This document shows, one piece after another, positions 23,649 through 30,808 of a stretch of 32,113 bases of DNA. The stretch's first letter is position 1. Each line of letters begins with the position of its first letter. The translations under genes and the position numbers were made by a program. Source of the stretch: a virus. The notes under the pieces were generated by a model. It was not told the DNA's origin. It did not search any database and saw only the letters and a program-made list of their open reading frames with translations. The stretch lies in IMG/VR virus record IMGVR_UViG_3300028581_000148, positions 1-32,113 of that record. One strand, 5' to 3'.

Positions 23649-25115
23649 CTACTCGCGACGGGCGTAGGGGTCGTAGTCGACGCGCGCGCGGTGGGAGCGG
23701 GCGGCATCCAGCGGATTGCGCTTCGACACCGGGAAGGCGAAGGACAGGGCCAAGGCATCCGCCCGGTTCGGCGAGGACACGCCGCGCGCCTTCATATCCT
23801 TCTTCGCCTCGATCTGGATCTTGCCGTCGATCCGCGGCACCGTCTCCGGGGCCTGTAACTCATCGCGCAGGGTCGGGTCCTCCGGCAGACACCCGCCCGT
23901 CTTGAGCCAGTCGCGCATCTCCTTCCACATTTCGGCCCGCTTGTTCAGGCACCCAGGATCGGCCGACGCCCCGGCGAACCACACCAGCATCCAGTCCCGC
24001 CCCAGGCCCTGACCGGCCGACACGATGCCGGTCCCATAGCCCGCGTCCACAAACACCGCGTCGGCCTGTTCAGCGTCTTCCCAGCGCGCGACCTTGGCCG
24101 CCGCGATCAGGTCGTTGTCGTTTTTCCCGAACCGCTCGAGGATTCTGAAGACGAGGCCCTGCCGTAACCCGATGACGAACTCGTCATCACCTTCCCACGC
24201 GGGGTCGACGGTGAGCACCTTCGGGGCGAAGGAGTATTGCTCAGGCTTGAGGATGCGCCCGTAAGCCTTCGCCACGTCAGTATCGGAGATGAACTGTCGA
24301 CTCGACAACGAGGGGAACATCCCGCGCACGCGGACCTTGAAGAAGTCTGATTCCTCGCCGTAGTCCTCTGACCACTGCGCGATCTTATCCTTATTTGTGC
24401 CCTCTACCGCTCTACTGTCGATCTGCCGAGCATTCCATCTGTGTTTGAATTTTCTGAAGCATTCGCGAAACCTGCCGCTATTTCGCGTTGGATTACCAAA
24501 TGCAATCCACAGTATCTCAGTATCCTCATCAAGAAGCGCGCCTTCCGCCACCTCCCACACTCTATCCGAGATCGCCGACGCCTCGTCAAAGATAATGACG
24601 ATGCGCTTACCCTTGTTGTGCAGTCCCGCAAACGCTTCGGTATTGTTTTCCGACCATGGCACCAAGTCAGCGCGCCATGTCTTACTGTGTTCCTTGTCGC
24701 GACTGGCGATACTGGTTGCCTGCGCGTCGAACCATGACGCCGTGAGCGACAATCGCGACCACTTGCCAACCTCAGGACTGGTCTTGGTCCGCAACTGGGT
24801 GTCTGTATTTGCGGTGAGGATGATGCGGCAATCTTCGCAGGTCGATAGCGCCCAATTGACGATCATCCCGATGCACGCGGATTTACCGATATCGTGACCA
24901 CTCGCACACGCGATCATCAACGGCTGGTGTCGCGTCTGCGGACACTGGAGGTGGGCGCCGATGGCCCCAAGCACCTCGGCCTGCCACTGGCGCGGACCGG
25001 CGCACCCAGCCAACTCCCCGTGCCCCCAGTCGAACGCGAGCCGCACCCAGCGCCCCGGGTCCTGGTCGCACTTAGCCGCCAGCGCGAGCACTTCTGCGTA
25101 GGGATCAGCCGCCAT
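23649..25115 (-). CDS. terL: Terminase large subunit
   Basis: This DNA-packaging motor has an ATPase domain with Walker A-like SGHDIGKSA (about residues 72-80), Walker B IVIIFDEAS (Asp177-Glu178) and coupling motif WIAFGNPT. The C-terminal RNase H-like nuclease has catalytic-type acids in TVDPAWEGDDE (Asp304), VFVDAGYGTG (Asp357) and NRADALALSF (Asp453). The 488-residue length is normal. ATG 25115 was chosen because AGGGG precedes it and it overlaps the small subunit stop by only 11 bases; an ATG 33 bases upstream is in frame but adds a Pro/Gly-rich stretch. It pairs with the small subunit encoded before it. Confidence 0.93.
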   Translation of the reverse strand: MAADPYAEVLALAAKCDQDPGRWVRLAFDWGHGELAGCAGPRQWQAEVLGAIGAHLQCPQTRHQPLMIACASGHDIGKSACIGMIVNWALSTCEDCRIILTANTDTQLRTKTSPEVGKWSRLSLTASWFDAQATSIASRDKEHSKTWRADLVPWSENNTEAFAGLHNKGKRIVIIFDEASAISDRVWEVAEGALLDEDTEILWIAFGNPTRNSGRFRECFRKFKHRWNARQIDSRAVEGTNKDKIAQWSEDYGEESDFFKVRVRGMFPSLSSRQFISDTDVAKAYGRILKPEQYSFAPKVLTVDPAWEGDDEFVIGLRQGLVFRILERFGKNDNDLIAAAKVARWEDAEQADAVFVDAGYGTGIVSAGQGLGRDWMLVWFAGASADPGCLNKRAEMWKEMRDWLKTGGCLPEDPTLRDELQAPETVPRIDGKIQIEAKKDMKARGVSSPNRADALALSFAFPVSKRNPLDAARSHRARVDYDPYARRE

Positions 25116-25602
25116 CACGGCCCCTGGCCCTGGCCAGTCGCTCAGCAAGAGCGTCGGTGACGTTCACATTCAGCACGTCCTTGGCGAACATGCCCAGGTG
25201 CCGCATGGCGTTGGTCAGGGCGGCCCCCTTGTCCACCAGTCTTACCTTCACCGTCGTTGCGGCGCCGTCGCCGCCCGCCAGCACTTCCATGCTAGCCACC
25301 GCCGCCGCAGTATCGTCATCGAGTTCGCTGATTGTCCGCAGCTTCCCATCGTCACCGAACAGCTTGCGGGGATCAGCGAAGGCAATCCGCGCCAACTCCA
25401 GCAGCACCCGGTCTTGGGTAACCTCAGTGCGCCGCCCGCGTTCCTTCATGCGCGCTGCGATGGCTTTCTGCACACCAACATTTACCAACAATCTTGGGCC
25501 TACGGTGTTCGGGTCCCCCTTATACTCGGCCCGGATCGCTGCCTGCGTCGCGTTCAGGTCCTTCAAATACTCTTCGACGAATCTCCGCTGTTTGTCCCTC
25601 AT
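25105..25602 (-). CDS. terS: Terminase small subunit
   Basis: The N-terminal MRDKQRRFVEEYLKDLNATQ then AAIRAEY is the hallmark of the Terminase_2 small-subunit family (KQ.RFV.EYL.D.NATQAA), a DNA-binding HTH that recognises the packaging start. Then come PRLLVNVGVQKAIAARMKER and the helical oligomerisation part (LLELARIAFADPRKLF). The 165-residue length is usual. ATG 25602 has AAGGAG before it and overlaps the HTH gene stop (ATGA). A longer in-frame form beginning within the previous gene has no ribosome site. It directly precedes the large subunit. Confidence 0.9.
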   Translation of the reverse strand: MRDKQRRFVEEYLKDLNATQAAIRAEYKGDPNTVGPRLLVNVGVQKAIAARMKERGRRTEVTQDRVLLELARIAFADPRKLFGDDGKLRTISELDDDTAAAVASMEVLAGGDGAATTVKVRLVDKGAALTNAMRHLGMFAKDVLNVNVTDALAERLARARGRDGG

Positions 25603-25826
25603 ACCAACTCCTTCCAGTCGACTGGAGTCACCGCCCGGCGGCGGTACTGACAGATGCTCGCGATGGTTGACTTCGGGATCTGCCACGCGGTCATCAACAC
25701 GGCATAGGACACCCCGACATCGCGCAGGCGTCGGATAATCTCGACCTCGCGATCTGGGATCTTTGCCGCGGGGTGGTCTTCTCCGCAGCGGTCTCCGCGT
25801 TCATTGAGTGCGATTATTTTTGTCAT
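25599..25826 (-). CDS. Small HTH DNA-binding protein, 75 aa
   Basis: The protein is one resolvase/homeodomain-like helix-turn-helix: GEDHPAAKIPDREVEIIRRL, then RDVGVSYAVLMTAWQIPKST and IASICQYRRRAV. The pattern (HP.AK, VE.IR.L, ..S...I...R.R) is common in small proteins encoded next to phage terminase genes. It may bind the packaging site or control late transcription. It overlaps the small terminase start (ATGA) and is the first gene after a 167-base gap, so it probably begins the late block. Only a weak ribosome site (GAGG further upstream) is visible before ATG 25826. Confidence 0.75.
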   Translation of the reverse strand: MTKIIALNERGDRCGEDHPAAKIPDREVEIIRRLRDVGVSYAVLMTAWQIPKSTIASICQYRRRAVTPVDWKELV

Positions 25827-25993
25827 GATTTACCGAGGCCACCCACACGTTACACAGAATCTCACCACGCGGCCACAGCGAGCCAGGCAGGAGCCAGGCA
25901 GGAGGCTGGCAGGCGCGACGACCGCGCACCGGCCGAGCCCGCCCCAGCCGCGCGGGTTGGGGATGTAGTGGCGACAGGTCACGCAGGAGGTTA
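25827..25993. other. Intergenic gap upstream of terminase: candidate packaging or promoter region
   Basis: No open reading frame is convincing here. An 11-base unit (CCAGGCAGGAG) is present twice in direct tandem near 25892-25914 and followed by a partial inverted copy (GCTGGCAGG). A GC-rich stretch follows with CCCCAGCC near GGTTGGGG. The gap is the largest in the right half except the GGTT region, and it lies immediately before the terminase block, a common place for cos or pac sites and a late promoter. Neither can be proved here. Confidence 0.35.
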
Positions 25994-26401
25994 TCAGTGC
26001 CCGCCGCCCCGCCGCCCTCGCCCGATCGGGACGGGCTCGACCCCCGTCCCGATCAGGGTCGCGCTCGCGCCGTCCTCAGCCAGCGTGCGCCGCCGACTCC
26101 CCAAGGCGTCATCATCCGGGGCAAACAGATCATCCATCCCCGACCTATCCAACGCCTGCTGAGCGAGCGTCAGCGCCTCGTCAATGTCGGCCCGCTCGCC
26201 CGAGGTGCTGTCGACGTAGGCCAGCACCACGCCGAGGGTCTTGGGGGTCCACTGCAGGCGCATACAAGCGCCGTCCTTGGCATCCTTGGCGCCGGCCTGG
26301 GCGTCCTTGGCGCGCTGCTTGTAGGCCGCGACGGTGGCCGCGGTATCGAGTAGCAGCCGGCGGCGCTCGGCGGGGGAGAGTGAGCGTGGAGTGTCGTGCA
26401 T
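25994..26401 (-). CDS. Hypothetical protein, 135 aa
   Basis: I do not recognise the family. The N-terminal 60 residues are helical and charged (SLSPAERRRLLLDTAATVAA, KQRAKDAQAGAKDAKDG). A middle block MRLQWTPKTLGVVLAYVDS precedes an Ala/Asp/Leu helix (DEALTLAQQALDRSGMDDLF) and a Gly/Arg-rich tail (GRGRRGGGH). No membrane segment is seen. It sits between the SSB-like gene and the terminase gap, 11 bases after the former, and has AGGA about nine bases before ATG 26401. High third-position GC and tight packing support a real gene. Function unknown. Confidence 0.6.
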   Translation of the reverse strand: MHDTPRSLSPAERRRLLLDTAATVAAYKQRAKDAQAGAKDAKDGACMRLQWTPKTLGVVLAYVDSTSGERADIDEALTLAQQALDRSGMDDLFAPDDDALGSRRRTLAEDGASATLIGTGVEPVPIGRGRRGGGH

Positions 26402-26412
26402 CGTGGGGGTCC

Positions 26413-26781
26413 TCAGAATGGGATGTCGTCGCCGAAGTCGCCGTAGGACTGGGCCGGGTCCGCGGCGCGTCCTGGGGCCGCTGGTGCAGCCTGGCGGCCG
26501 GTTCCGCCACCCACCAGCGCCAGCACCTGGTCAGCATCCAGGCCGAAGGCCTTGCCCAGCACGGCCGCGGCGCGCTCCTCTGCGGTCTGATCGCTGGTCT
26601 TGGGCTCGAAGGCCAGGGAGAAGAAGCGCGAGCCGTCCGACTGGCGGGTCTTCACCCAAGCGGAGATCCACCAGTCGGCGCCGTCGATCAGGGCTTGGCC
26701 TTTGTGGGTCGGGTGGCGGTCGCTGGTCGCTTTTTTGTTCGCCCCCAGGGTGCCGCTGTTGTCGTTTTTCTCGTAGGCCAT
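26413..26781 (-). CDS. SSB-like small DNA metabolism protein with DDIPF tail
   Basis: The first 70 residues (MAYEKNDNSGTLGANKKATS, HPTHKGQALIDGADWWISAW, SDGSRFFSLAFEPKTSDQ) match a phage/plasmid pattern of small beta proteins (N..SG.L..N.....HP...G...I.G..WW.SAW.K). The C-terminus is an Ala/Gly/Pro linker ending YGDFGDDIPF, very close to the MDFDDDIPF end of bacterial SSB that recruits replication and repair proteins. I infer a role in handling single-stranded DNA or docking host SSB partners. An OB fold is not provable by eye. It is the first gene after the GGTT region. No ribosome site precedes ATG 26781, so initiation may be unusual. Confidence 0.75.
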   Translation of the reverse strand: MAYEKNDNSGTLGANKKATSDRHPTHKGQALIDGADWWISAWVKTRQSDGSRFFSLAFEPKTSDQTAEERAAAVLGKAFGLDADQVLALVGGGTGRQAAPAAPGRAADPAQSYGDFGDDIPF

Positions 26782-26807
26782 TGATTTATATTCTGTGCGC
26801 CGGGCTT

Positions 26808-26841
26808 AGGTTGGTTGGTTGGTTGGTTGGTAGGTTGGTTG
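26808..26841. repeat. GGTT array, first
   Basis: About seven consecutive GGTT-type units with one GGTA interruption. Its complement (AACC) is the last element of the region in the minus-strand transcript. It is the inverted counterpart of the array at 26870-26907, separated by a pyrimidine-rich tract on the plus strand. Just downstream on the minus strand is the start of the SSB-like gene. Confidence 0.85.
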
Positions 26842-26869
26842 TGATTTTTTCCTTATCTTTCCTCTCTCT

Positions 26870-26907
26870 AACCAACCAACCAACCTTAACCAACCTAAAC
26901 CAACCTA
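26870..26907. repeat. AACC array, inverted relative to its neighbours
   Basis: AACCAACCAACCAACC followed by TTAACCAACC and TAAACCAACC variants. It is the only array in this orientation, so it can pair with any of the GGTT arrays on either side. That makes it the pivot of possible alternative structures. Confidence 0.85.
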
Positions 26908-26912
26908 TCTTA

Positions 26913-26973
26913 AAAGTCTACCGGAAGGACCTGGCAAGGGGTGCCATGGGGTCACAGAGTAGCGGTAGACTTT
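26913..26973. repeat. 11-bp inverted repeat with nested hairpin
   Basis: AAAGTCTACCG (26913-26923) pairs exactly with CGGTAGACTTT (26963-26973). Inside the 39-base loop, TGGCA (26932-26936) pairs with TGCCA (26942-26946) around AGGGG. It could be a cruciform in DNA or a two-tier stem in RNA. On the minus strand the outer stem is followed by TTTTAAG, so weak terminator activity is possible. Confidence 0.75.
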
Positions 26974-27009
26974 AGGAAAACGAAAAAAGGTTGGTTGGTT
27001 GGTTATACC

Positions 27010-27027
27010 TTTGTTATCCTTAACAAA
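27010..27027. repeat. 7-bp inverted repeat between GGTT arrays
   Basis: TTTGTTA at 27010-27016 and TAACAAA at 27021-27027 are perfect inverted arms around TCCT. The AT-rich dyad between GC-rich arrays may be a protein-binding site or a DNA-unwinding element. Nothing in the sequence decides between these. Confidence 0.6.
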
Positions 27028-27068
27028 AAGGTTGGTTGAATAGGTTGGTAAGAGGTTGGTTAGGTTGG

Positions 27069-28322
27069 TTATTCCCGTTTTTGCACGTAGGACCACTTCG
27101 GGAACGGCACCTGCTTGCGCTCCCACCCAGACCGCTTCAGGATCGCGGACACTCGCATCTGGTCAGACCGCCTATGCTGGCCCTTCTCGATGCGTAGGCA
27201 GTCGAGCAGGACGTCGTAGACGGACACCCGATCGCGCCCCAGCACGTAGTCGGTAATCGGCTCCTCCCACGGGTCCCCCTGATAGGCCGCCGCTTGATGC
27301 TCTGCCGCGTCCGGGATGTCCCACCACGGAGTGTCCTGCAAGTACAGATTGGCAGCTTCGGCCCAAAGCTGATCGCGGTTTGCCACCACGCCGTCGATAT
27401 CGATCTGATGCGAGATGCGCACCGGCAAGAACCGCCGCCCGCCCGTGCTGTCGGTATGCCAATCGTCCCGGTTGGTTCCTCCCACGAATACGCACTGGCG
27501 GGGATACGCCTTACTTGAGCGCCCGTAGTGAGGCCGGTAGTTGTCGGATTGCGCGGTGAGGATGCGCTTTACTTGCGTTGTCTCTGAGCGCGAGAAAGCG
27601 TCCAATTCGCTGAAATCGGCGCACCACACGCCGCGCAAATTAGAATAGAAGTCCTTATCGTTGAGCGCCGCGGTAATCTCGCAGCACCACGGGGCGAACA
27701 GCGCAAGCCACAGTTTAGACTTACCGCGCCCCTGGTCTGACTCAAGGATGACCATCGTATCAACCTTGCACCCGGGCTTCATCACCCGCGCAACGGCCGA
27801 GACAAACAGCGATGATGCAACCGCCATGTGATAGGGGTCGCGCTTTCCGTCGCAGTGGTCCTCGAAAAAAGATGGAATGCGCTCGGTGCCGTCCCACTCC
27901 AGCGAGGACAGATAGTCGCGCACCGGGTGATAAGTCGACGCCAGCGCTACTACGTTGATCGCGTCGAGAACATCCGAGGTCGGAACTTTTTCCTGTATCC
28001 ATTCCCGCTCCAACTGGGCCTTGATCTTCACTGGTCCCACTTCGTCCAGGTCTATCCGGTCGATTGACACTCTATCGCTGAACTCGTTGTACTCTATGCG
28101 CCCCATGAATTTCGGCGCATTCTGTAGGATCAGAATCAGGTTGTGGACCCGGCACAACGGAGACTCGCCGCCATCCGGCGCGACCTTAACAATCAGCCCG
28201 TCCCGCCAATCCCCGGCCGGCTTGCGCTCTGGCGGTTTCGGCTTTGGGTCCGGCTTCGTTTTCACCCGGTCGAGAATATTCGTCACATCAGCCAGCGCCG
28301 GCGGGGGCTTGGTCGCCATCAT
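27069..28322 (-). CDS. VirE-family (virulence-associated E) replicative helicase
   Basis: This P-loop ATPase belongs to the VirE/D5-related superfamily 3-like group used by phages and plasmids for replication. Signature blocks are YHPVRDYLSSLEWDGTERIP, Walker A LESDQGRGKSKLW, KDFYSNLRGVWCADFSELDA with the Walker B acids, and RQCVFVGGTNRDDWHTDSTG ending GRRFLPVRI. The N-terminal 45 residues are Pro/Lys-rich and disordered. A C-terminal winged-helix-like part follows (VSYDVLLDCLRIEKGQ-type). The start at 28322 forms an ATGA overlap with the primase stop. It probably works with the adjacent CHC2 protein in a split primase-helicase. The AACC/GGTT region starts right after its stop. Confidence 0.88.
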   Translation of the reverse strand: MMATKPPPALADVTNILDRVKTKPDPKPKPPERKPAGDWRDGLIVKVAPDGGESPLCRVHNLILILQNAPKFMGRIEYNEFSDRVSIDRIDLDEVGPVKIKAQLEREWIQEKVPTSDVLDAINVVALASTYHPVRDYLSSLEWDGTERIPSFFEDHCDGKRDPYHMAVASSLFVSAVARVMKPGCKVDTMVILESDQGRGKSKLWLALFAPWCCEITAALNDKDFYSNLRGVWCADFSELDAFSRSETTQVKRILTAQSDNYRPHYGRSSKAYPRQCVFVGGTNRDDWHTDSTGGRRFLPVRISHQIDIDGVVANRDQLWAEAANLYLQDTPWWDIPDAAEHQAAAYQGDPWEEPITDYVLGRDRVSVYDVLLDCLRIEKGQHRRSDQMRVSAILKRSGWERKQVPFPKWSYVQKRE

Positions 28323-28915
28323 GCTTTTGCCCCGTAGATCGCCCACAGGGCGACCGCCAGGCGCTTGGCAGCCAGGCGTTCGCGCTCGCCGGGCCCATTA
28401 GGGACCGCATGAATATGGGGGTAGCGCGCCCGCGTCTGCGCGTCGATCCCACGGTACGACACCCGCTCGCCCATGGCCTGCTCCAGAATCAGCACCTCAG
28501 GCCACGCGGCCGCCTCGATCTCGGCTTGCATCGCGACCGCCCGGCGCTTGCGCGTCTCGCCCCGGTCCTGCTGGACGATGATCAAAGCCCGGCCCGCCAG
28601 GGCTTCGAGCGCCTGGCGGAAGTTCATGCGCTCATGCTGCTGCATCCAGTCGAGCGCGTCGCCGTGCGCACCGCAGCCAAAGCAGTGATAGAACTGTTTC
28701 TCACGGCTGACCGTGAAGGACGGGGACTTCTCGTCGTGGAAGGGGCAGCGCGCCTCGAAGTCATGCCCGGCCTTACGCAGGGTCAGCGACTCGCCGATCA
28801 GGGCCACCAGGTCAGTAGCCTCGATGATTGCCCGCAGGTCGGCCGTTGGTTGGCGCCGCAGGTCCTCCGGTAGACAGTCGTGGATCTGATCCATCGTCGG
28901 GTGCGTGCGGATCAT
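28319..28915 (-). CDS. DnaG-type primase zinc-binding (CHC2) protein, no TOPRIM domain
   Basis: Residues about 27-95 form the CHC2 zinc finger of bacterial primases: LVALIGESLTLRKAGHDFEA, CPFHDEKSPSF (Cys57, His60) and FYHCFGCGAHGDALDW (Cys78, Cys81). This domain reads the template during primer synthesis. The remaining 100 residues are helical (ETRKRRAVAMQAEIEAAAWP, GERERLAAKRLAVALWAIY) and show no TOPRIM Glu or DxD motifs, so no catalytic primase domain is seen. The adjacent VirE helicase or a host primase may complete it. ATGA overlaps join it to both neighbours. At 198 residues it is much shorter than DnaG. Confidence 0.88.
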   Translation of the reverse strand: MIRTHPTMDQIHDCLPEDLRRQPTADLRAIIEATDLVALIGESLTLRKAGHDFEARCPFHDEKSPSFTVSREKQFYHCFGCGAHGDALDWMQQHERMNFRQALEALAGRALIIVQQDRGETRKRRAVAMQAEIEAAAWPEVLILEQAMGERVSYRGIDAQTRARYPHIHAVPNGPGERERLAAKRLAVALWAIYGAKA

Positions 28916-29283
28916 GGTAGATCCTCGGGGCCGCGCGCGATGATCGCTATGCCGCCGGCTGCGGTGACGTGATCAAGGAAATTCTGTTGCTCGGCGCGGG
29001 GCCGGGTCCGCGCCGTCTTAACTTCGACTCCCGTGAACTGGGCTACCACCTGTCCCACATTCTCCGGCAGGACGATCATGGGCGCGAACCCGATCAGGTC
29101 CGATGACCCCTTGCATAGCCCCGCGTGCAGTGGCCTGGGGTTGCGGATCAGCACCGAGCCGTCGGCCAGGTGGGTGACCTGGCCGGCCCAGCCGGTGCCG
29201 ACGTTGTTGCGCCACAGGGTCATGCCGCGGGCGGATGCCTCCAGGCGGATAGCGTTCTGGATGTCGCGCTCGCGCTCGCTCAT
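28912..29283 (-). CDS. VRR-NUC domain nuclease
   Basis: The 123-residue protein is a compact VRR-NUC (PD-D/ExK-type) nuclease common in phage replication modules and predicted to cut branched DNA. MSERERDIQNAIRLEASARG is the first helix with the conserved E, GSSDLIGFAPMIV carries the catalytic Asp, and FTGVEVKTARTRPRAEQQNF has the E-x-K pair. The helix with QQNFLDHVTAAGG and IIARG ends the fold. ATG 29283 overlaps the helicase stop (ATGA) and has GAGGGC before it; an upstream in-frame start lies inside the helicase gene. It may resolve replication intermediates from the adjacent helicase and primase. Confidence 0.88.
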   Translation of the reverse strand: MSERERDIQNAIRLEASARGMTLWRNNVGTGWAGQVTHLADGSVLIRNPRPLHAGLCKGSSDLIGFAPMIVLPENVGQVVAQFTGVEVKTARTRPRAEQQNFLDHVTAAGGIAIIARGPEDLP

Positions 29284-30683
29284 GCCGCCGCCCTCTTCGC
29301 CTTCGCCTCGCGCGCCTGCCACACGAACCGCGCCCAGCCGGGCTTATGCCCGAGCTTGCGGCCCAACTCCTGGAGTTCTTCCAGCGACCGGGCCGCCGCC
29401 TGGGCCTGTTTTGCGACGCGCCGCACCTCCATCGGGTCAACCTGCTCCAACTCGCCCGCGACCTCCTCAATCTCACGCACCATGACTGGATAGACAAACC
29501 CGCACCGAGGGCACACCGGGGCCGGTCGATGGACCGCAAAGCACTGCTCGCACTGGCGCACAGGGGCTTCCGCGGGGTCGGCCTTGGCGCCCTTGGGCCG
29601 CCCGAGCAGGGACCATTCGCGCTCGTCGTCGGGGAGGCCGTGACGGTAGACGTTGCCGACATGATCCAACACCACGGCGCGCTCCTTGCCCGGCGCCGGG
29701 CGCAGGACCCTGCCGACCTGCTGCAGGTACAGCCCCAGCGACTGGGTAGGCCGCAGCAGGATCGCCGCCGCCACTACTGGCACGTCTACCCCCTCGCTGA
29801 TAATCTCGCAGGAGGTCAACACCTGGAGCCGCCCGGCCCCCAGGTCGGCAATCCGCGCGGCCCGTATCCCGGGCTCCATCTTCCCGTCGACCGATGCAGC
29901 CGCGTAGCCGGCCGCCGAAAACGCCGCCGCGACATGCTCCGCGTGCGTAACGCTCGCGCAGAAGGCGATGGCCGGTTCGCCCGGACACAGGCGCCGATAG
30001 TGGGCGACCGCATCGCCCGTGATGCAGGGCTTATCCATCGCGGCCGTTACCTGGTCTGCCGCGTAATCGCCGCCGCGCGTCTTCACTCCCGACAGGTCCA
30101 CCCCGGACCCGCGGGGCGCGTAGATCACCGCCGGGGCCAGATAGCCGCGGGCGGTCAGGTCGGCCACGGTGGGCCCCAGGATCATGTGCTCAAAGAAGCC
30201 GTCAGCCTGGATTCCGAGCCCCTGCCCGTCGAGCCGTTGCGGGGTCGCGGTGAGGCCCAGGACCCGAGCCGCCGCGTAGTGCGCCAGGACCTTGCCCCAG
30301 GTCGTGGTGCCCGTGGCGTGGTGGCACTCATCGACAATGATCAGGTCCGGGGCCCAGCGCAGCCGCTCCATGCGCTTGACGAGCGTCTGCACGCTCGCGA
30401 TCTGCACCGCGTGCCACTGGAAGGTGGACATCCCGGCCGAGATCGACCCGTGCGCCACGCCGAAGTCGTCCAGGGTGCGCGAGGTCTGGCGCAAGAGTTC
30501 CCGACGATGGACCAGGATCAGCACGCGCTTGCCCTTCAACGTCGCCTGGTGGGCGATGCTGCTGAACAGCACCGTCTTGCCGCTGCCGGTCGGAGCGACC
30601 AGCAGCACCGCCCGGCACCCGGCGCGGTAGGCCATGCGGACCTGCGTTTCGGCGGTAAGTTGGTAGTCGCGCAACGCGATCAT
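29280..30683 (-). CDS. Superfamily 2 DEAD/DEAH-box helicase
   Basis: The 467 residues contain all main SF2 motifs: Q-like ALRDYQLTAE, motif I APTGSGKT (about 30-37), motif Ia VHRRELLRQT, motif II DECH (about 118-121) in LIIVDECHHATG, motif III LTATPQR, motif IV/V around ISEGVDVPVV and motif VI QQVGRVLRP. A zinc-ribbon-like CEQC then CPRCGF follows near residue 380. This is the SSL2/RecQ-like type used in phage replication or recombination. ATG 30683 forms a TGATG overlap with the preceding small gene; the longer in-frame form runs into that gene. It leads the replication block. Confidence 0.92.
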   Translation of the reverse strand: MIALRDYQLTAETQVRMAYRAGCRAVLLVAPTGSGKTVLFSSIAHQATLKGKRVLILVHRRELLRQTSRTLDDFGVAHGSISAGMSTFQWHAVQIASVQTLVKRMERLRWAPDLIIVDECHHATGTTTWGKVLAHYAAARVLGLTATPQRLDGQGLGIQADGFFEHMILGPTVADLTARGYLAPAVIYAPRGSGVDLSGVKTRGGDYAADQVTAAMDKPCITGDAVAHYRRLCPGEPAIAFCASVTHAEHVAAAFSAAGYAAASVDGKMEPGIRAARIADLGAGRLQVLTSCEIISEGVDVPVVAAAILLRPTQSLGLYLQQVGRVLRPAPGKERAVVLDHVGNVYRHGLPDDEREWSLLGRPKGAKADPAEAPVRQCEQCFAVHRPAPVCPRCGFVYPVMVREIEEVAGELEQVDPMEVRRVAKQAQAAARSLEELQELGRKLGHKPGWARFVWQAREAKAKRAAA

Positions 30684-30805
30684 CAGCGCACCCACCCGGC
30701 CCACAGGACCGCCGCGCACGCCATCAGGCCCAGGCCGATACCGGCCCGGATCAGCAGCAGGAAATCGAGTAAGCGAGGATTCGGGCCGATCTTGGCGACG
30801 CGCAT
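30683..30805 (-). CDS. Small single-span membrane protein, 40 aa
   Basis: ATG 30805 is preceded by GGGGC, and its TGA overlaps the helicase start (TGATG). The product starts MRVAKIGPNPRLLDFLLLIR and continues with a hydrophobic AGIGLGLMACAAVLWAGWVR. It has basic residues at both ends of an otherwise hydrophobic core, so one membrane helix is likely. I do not recognise a family. High third-position GC and exact coupling support a genuine gene. Membrane peptides of this size in the early region could affect superinfection or host physiology, but the role is unknown. Confidence 0.55.
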   Translation of the reverse strand: MRVAKIGPNPRLLDFLLLIRAGIGLGLMACAAVLWAGWVR

Positions 30806-30808
30806 GGT

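Larger units (their letters stand above)
26782..27068. promoter_or_regulatory. GGTT/AACC array region: candidate replication origin or RNA switch
   Basis: This 287-base non-coding region lies between the helicase and SSB-like genes. GGTT-type arrays lie at 26808-26841, 26987-27004 and 27029-27070; an AACC-type array lies at 26870-26907. In the minus-strand transcript the central array reads GGUU and can pair either with the AACC runs 5' of it or with the one 3' of it, but not fully with both. A Pu/Py tract (26842-26869), an 11-bp inverted repeat with an inner hairpin (26913-26973) and a 7-bp inverted repeat (27010-27027) add structure. GGTTGGTT runs can also form two-tier G-quadruplexes. Function inferred. 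Confidence 0.7.

Noticed and set aside
26808-27070. CRISPR-like array
   Set aside because: Units are 4-5 bases, contiguous, in both orientations and without unique spacers.
26905-27126. 73-aa minus-strand frame through the GGTT region
   Set aside because: Its sequence is mostly translation of the AACC repeats (NLTNLLPTYSTN), it overlaps the helicase end and has no ribosome site.
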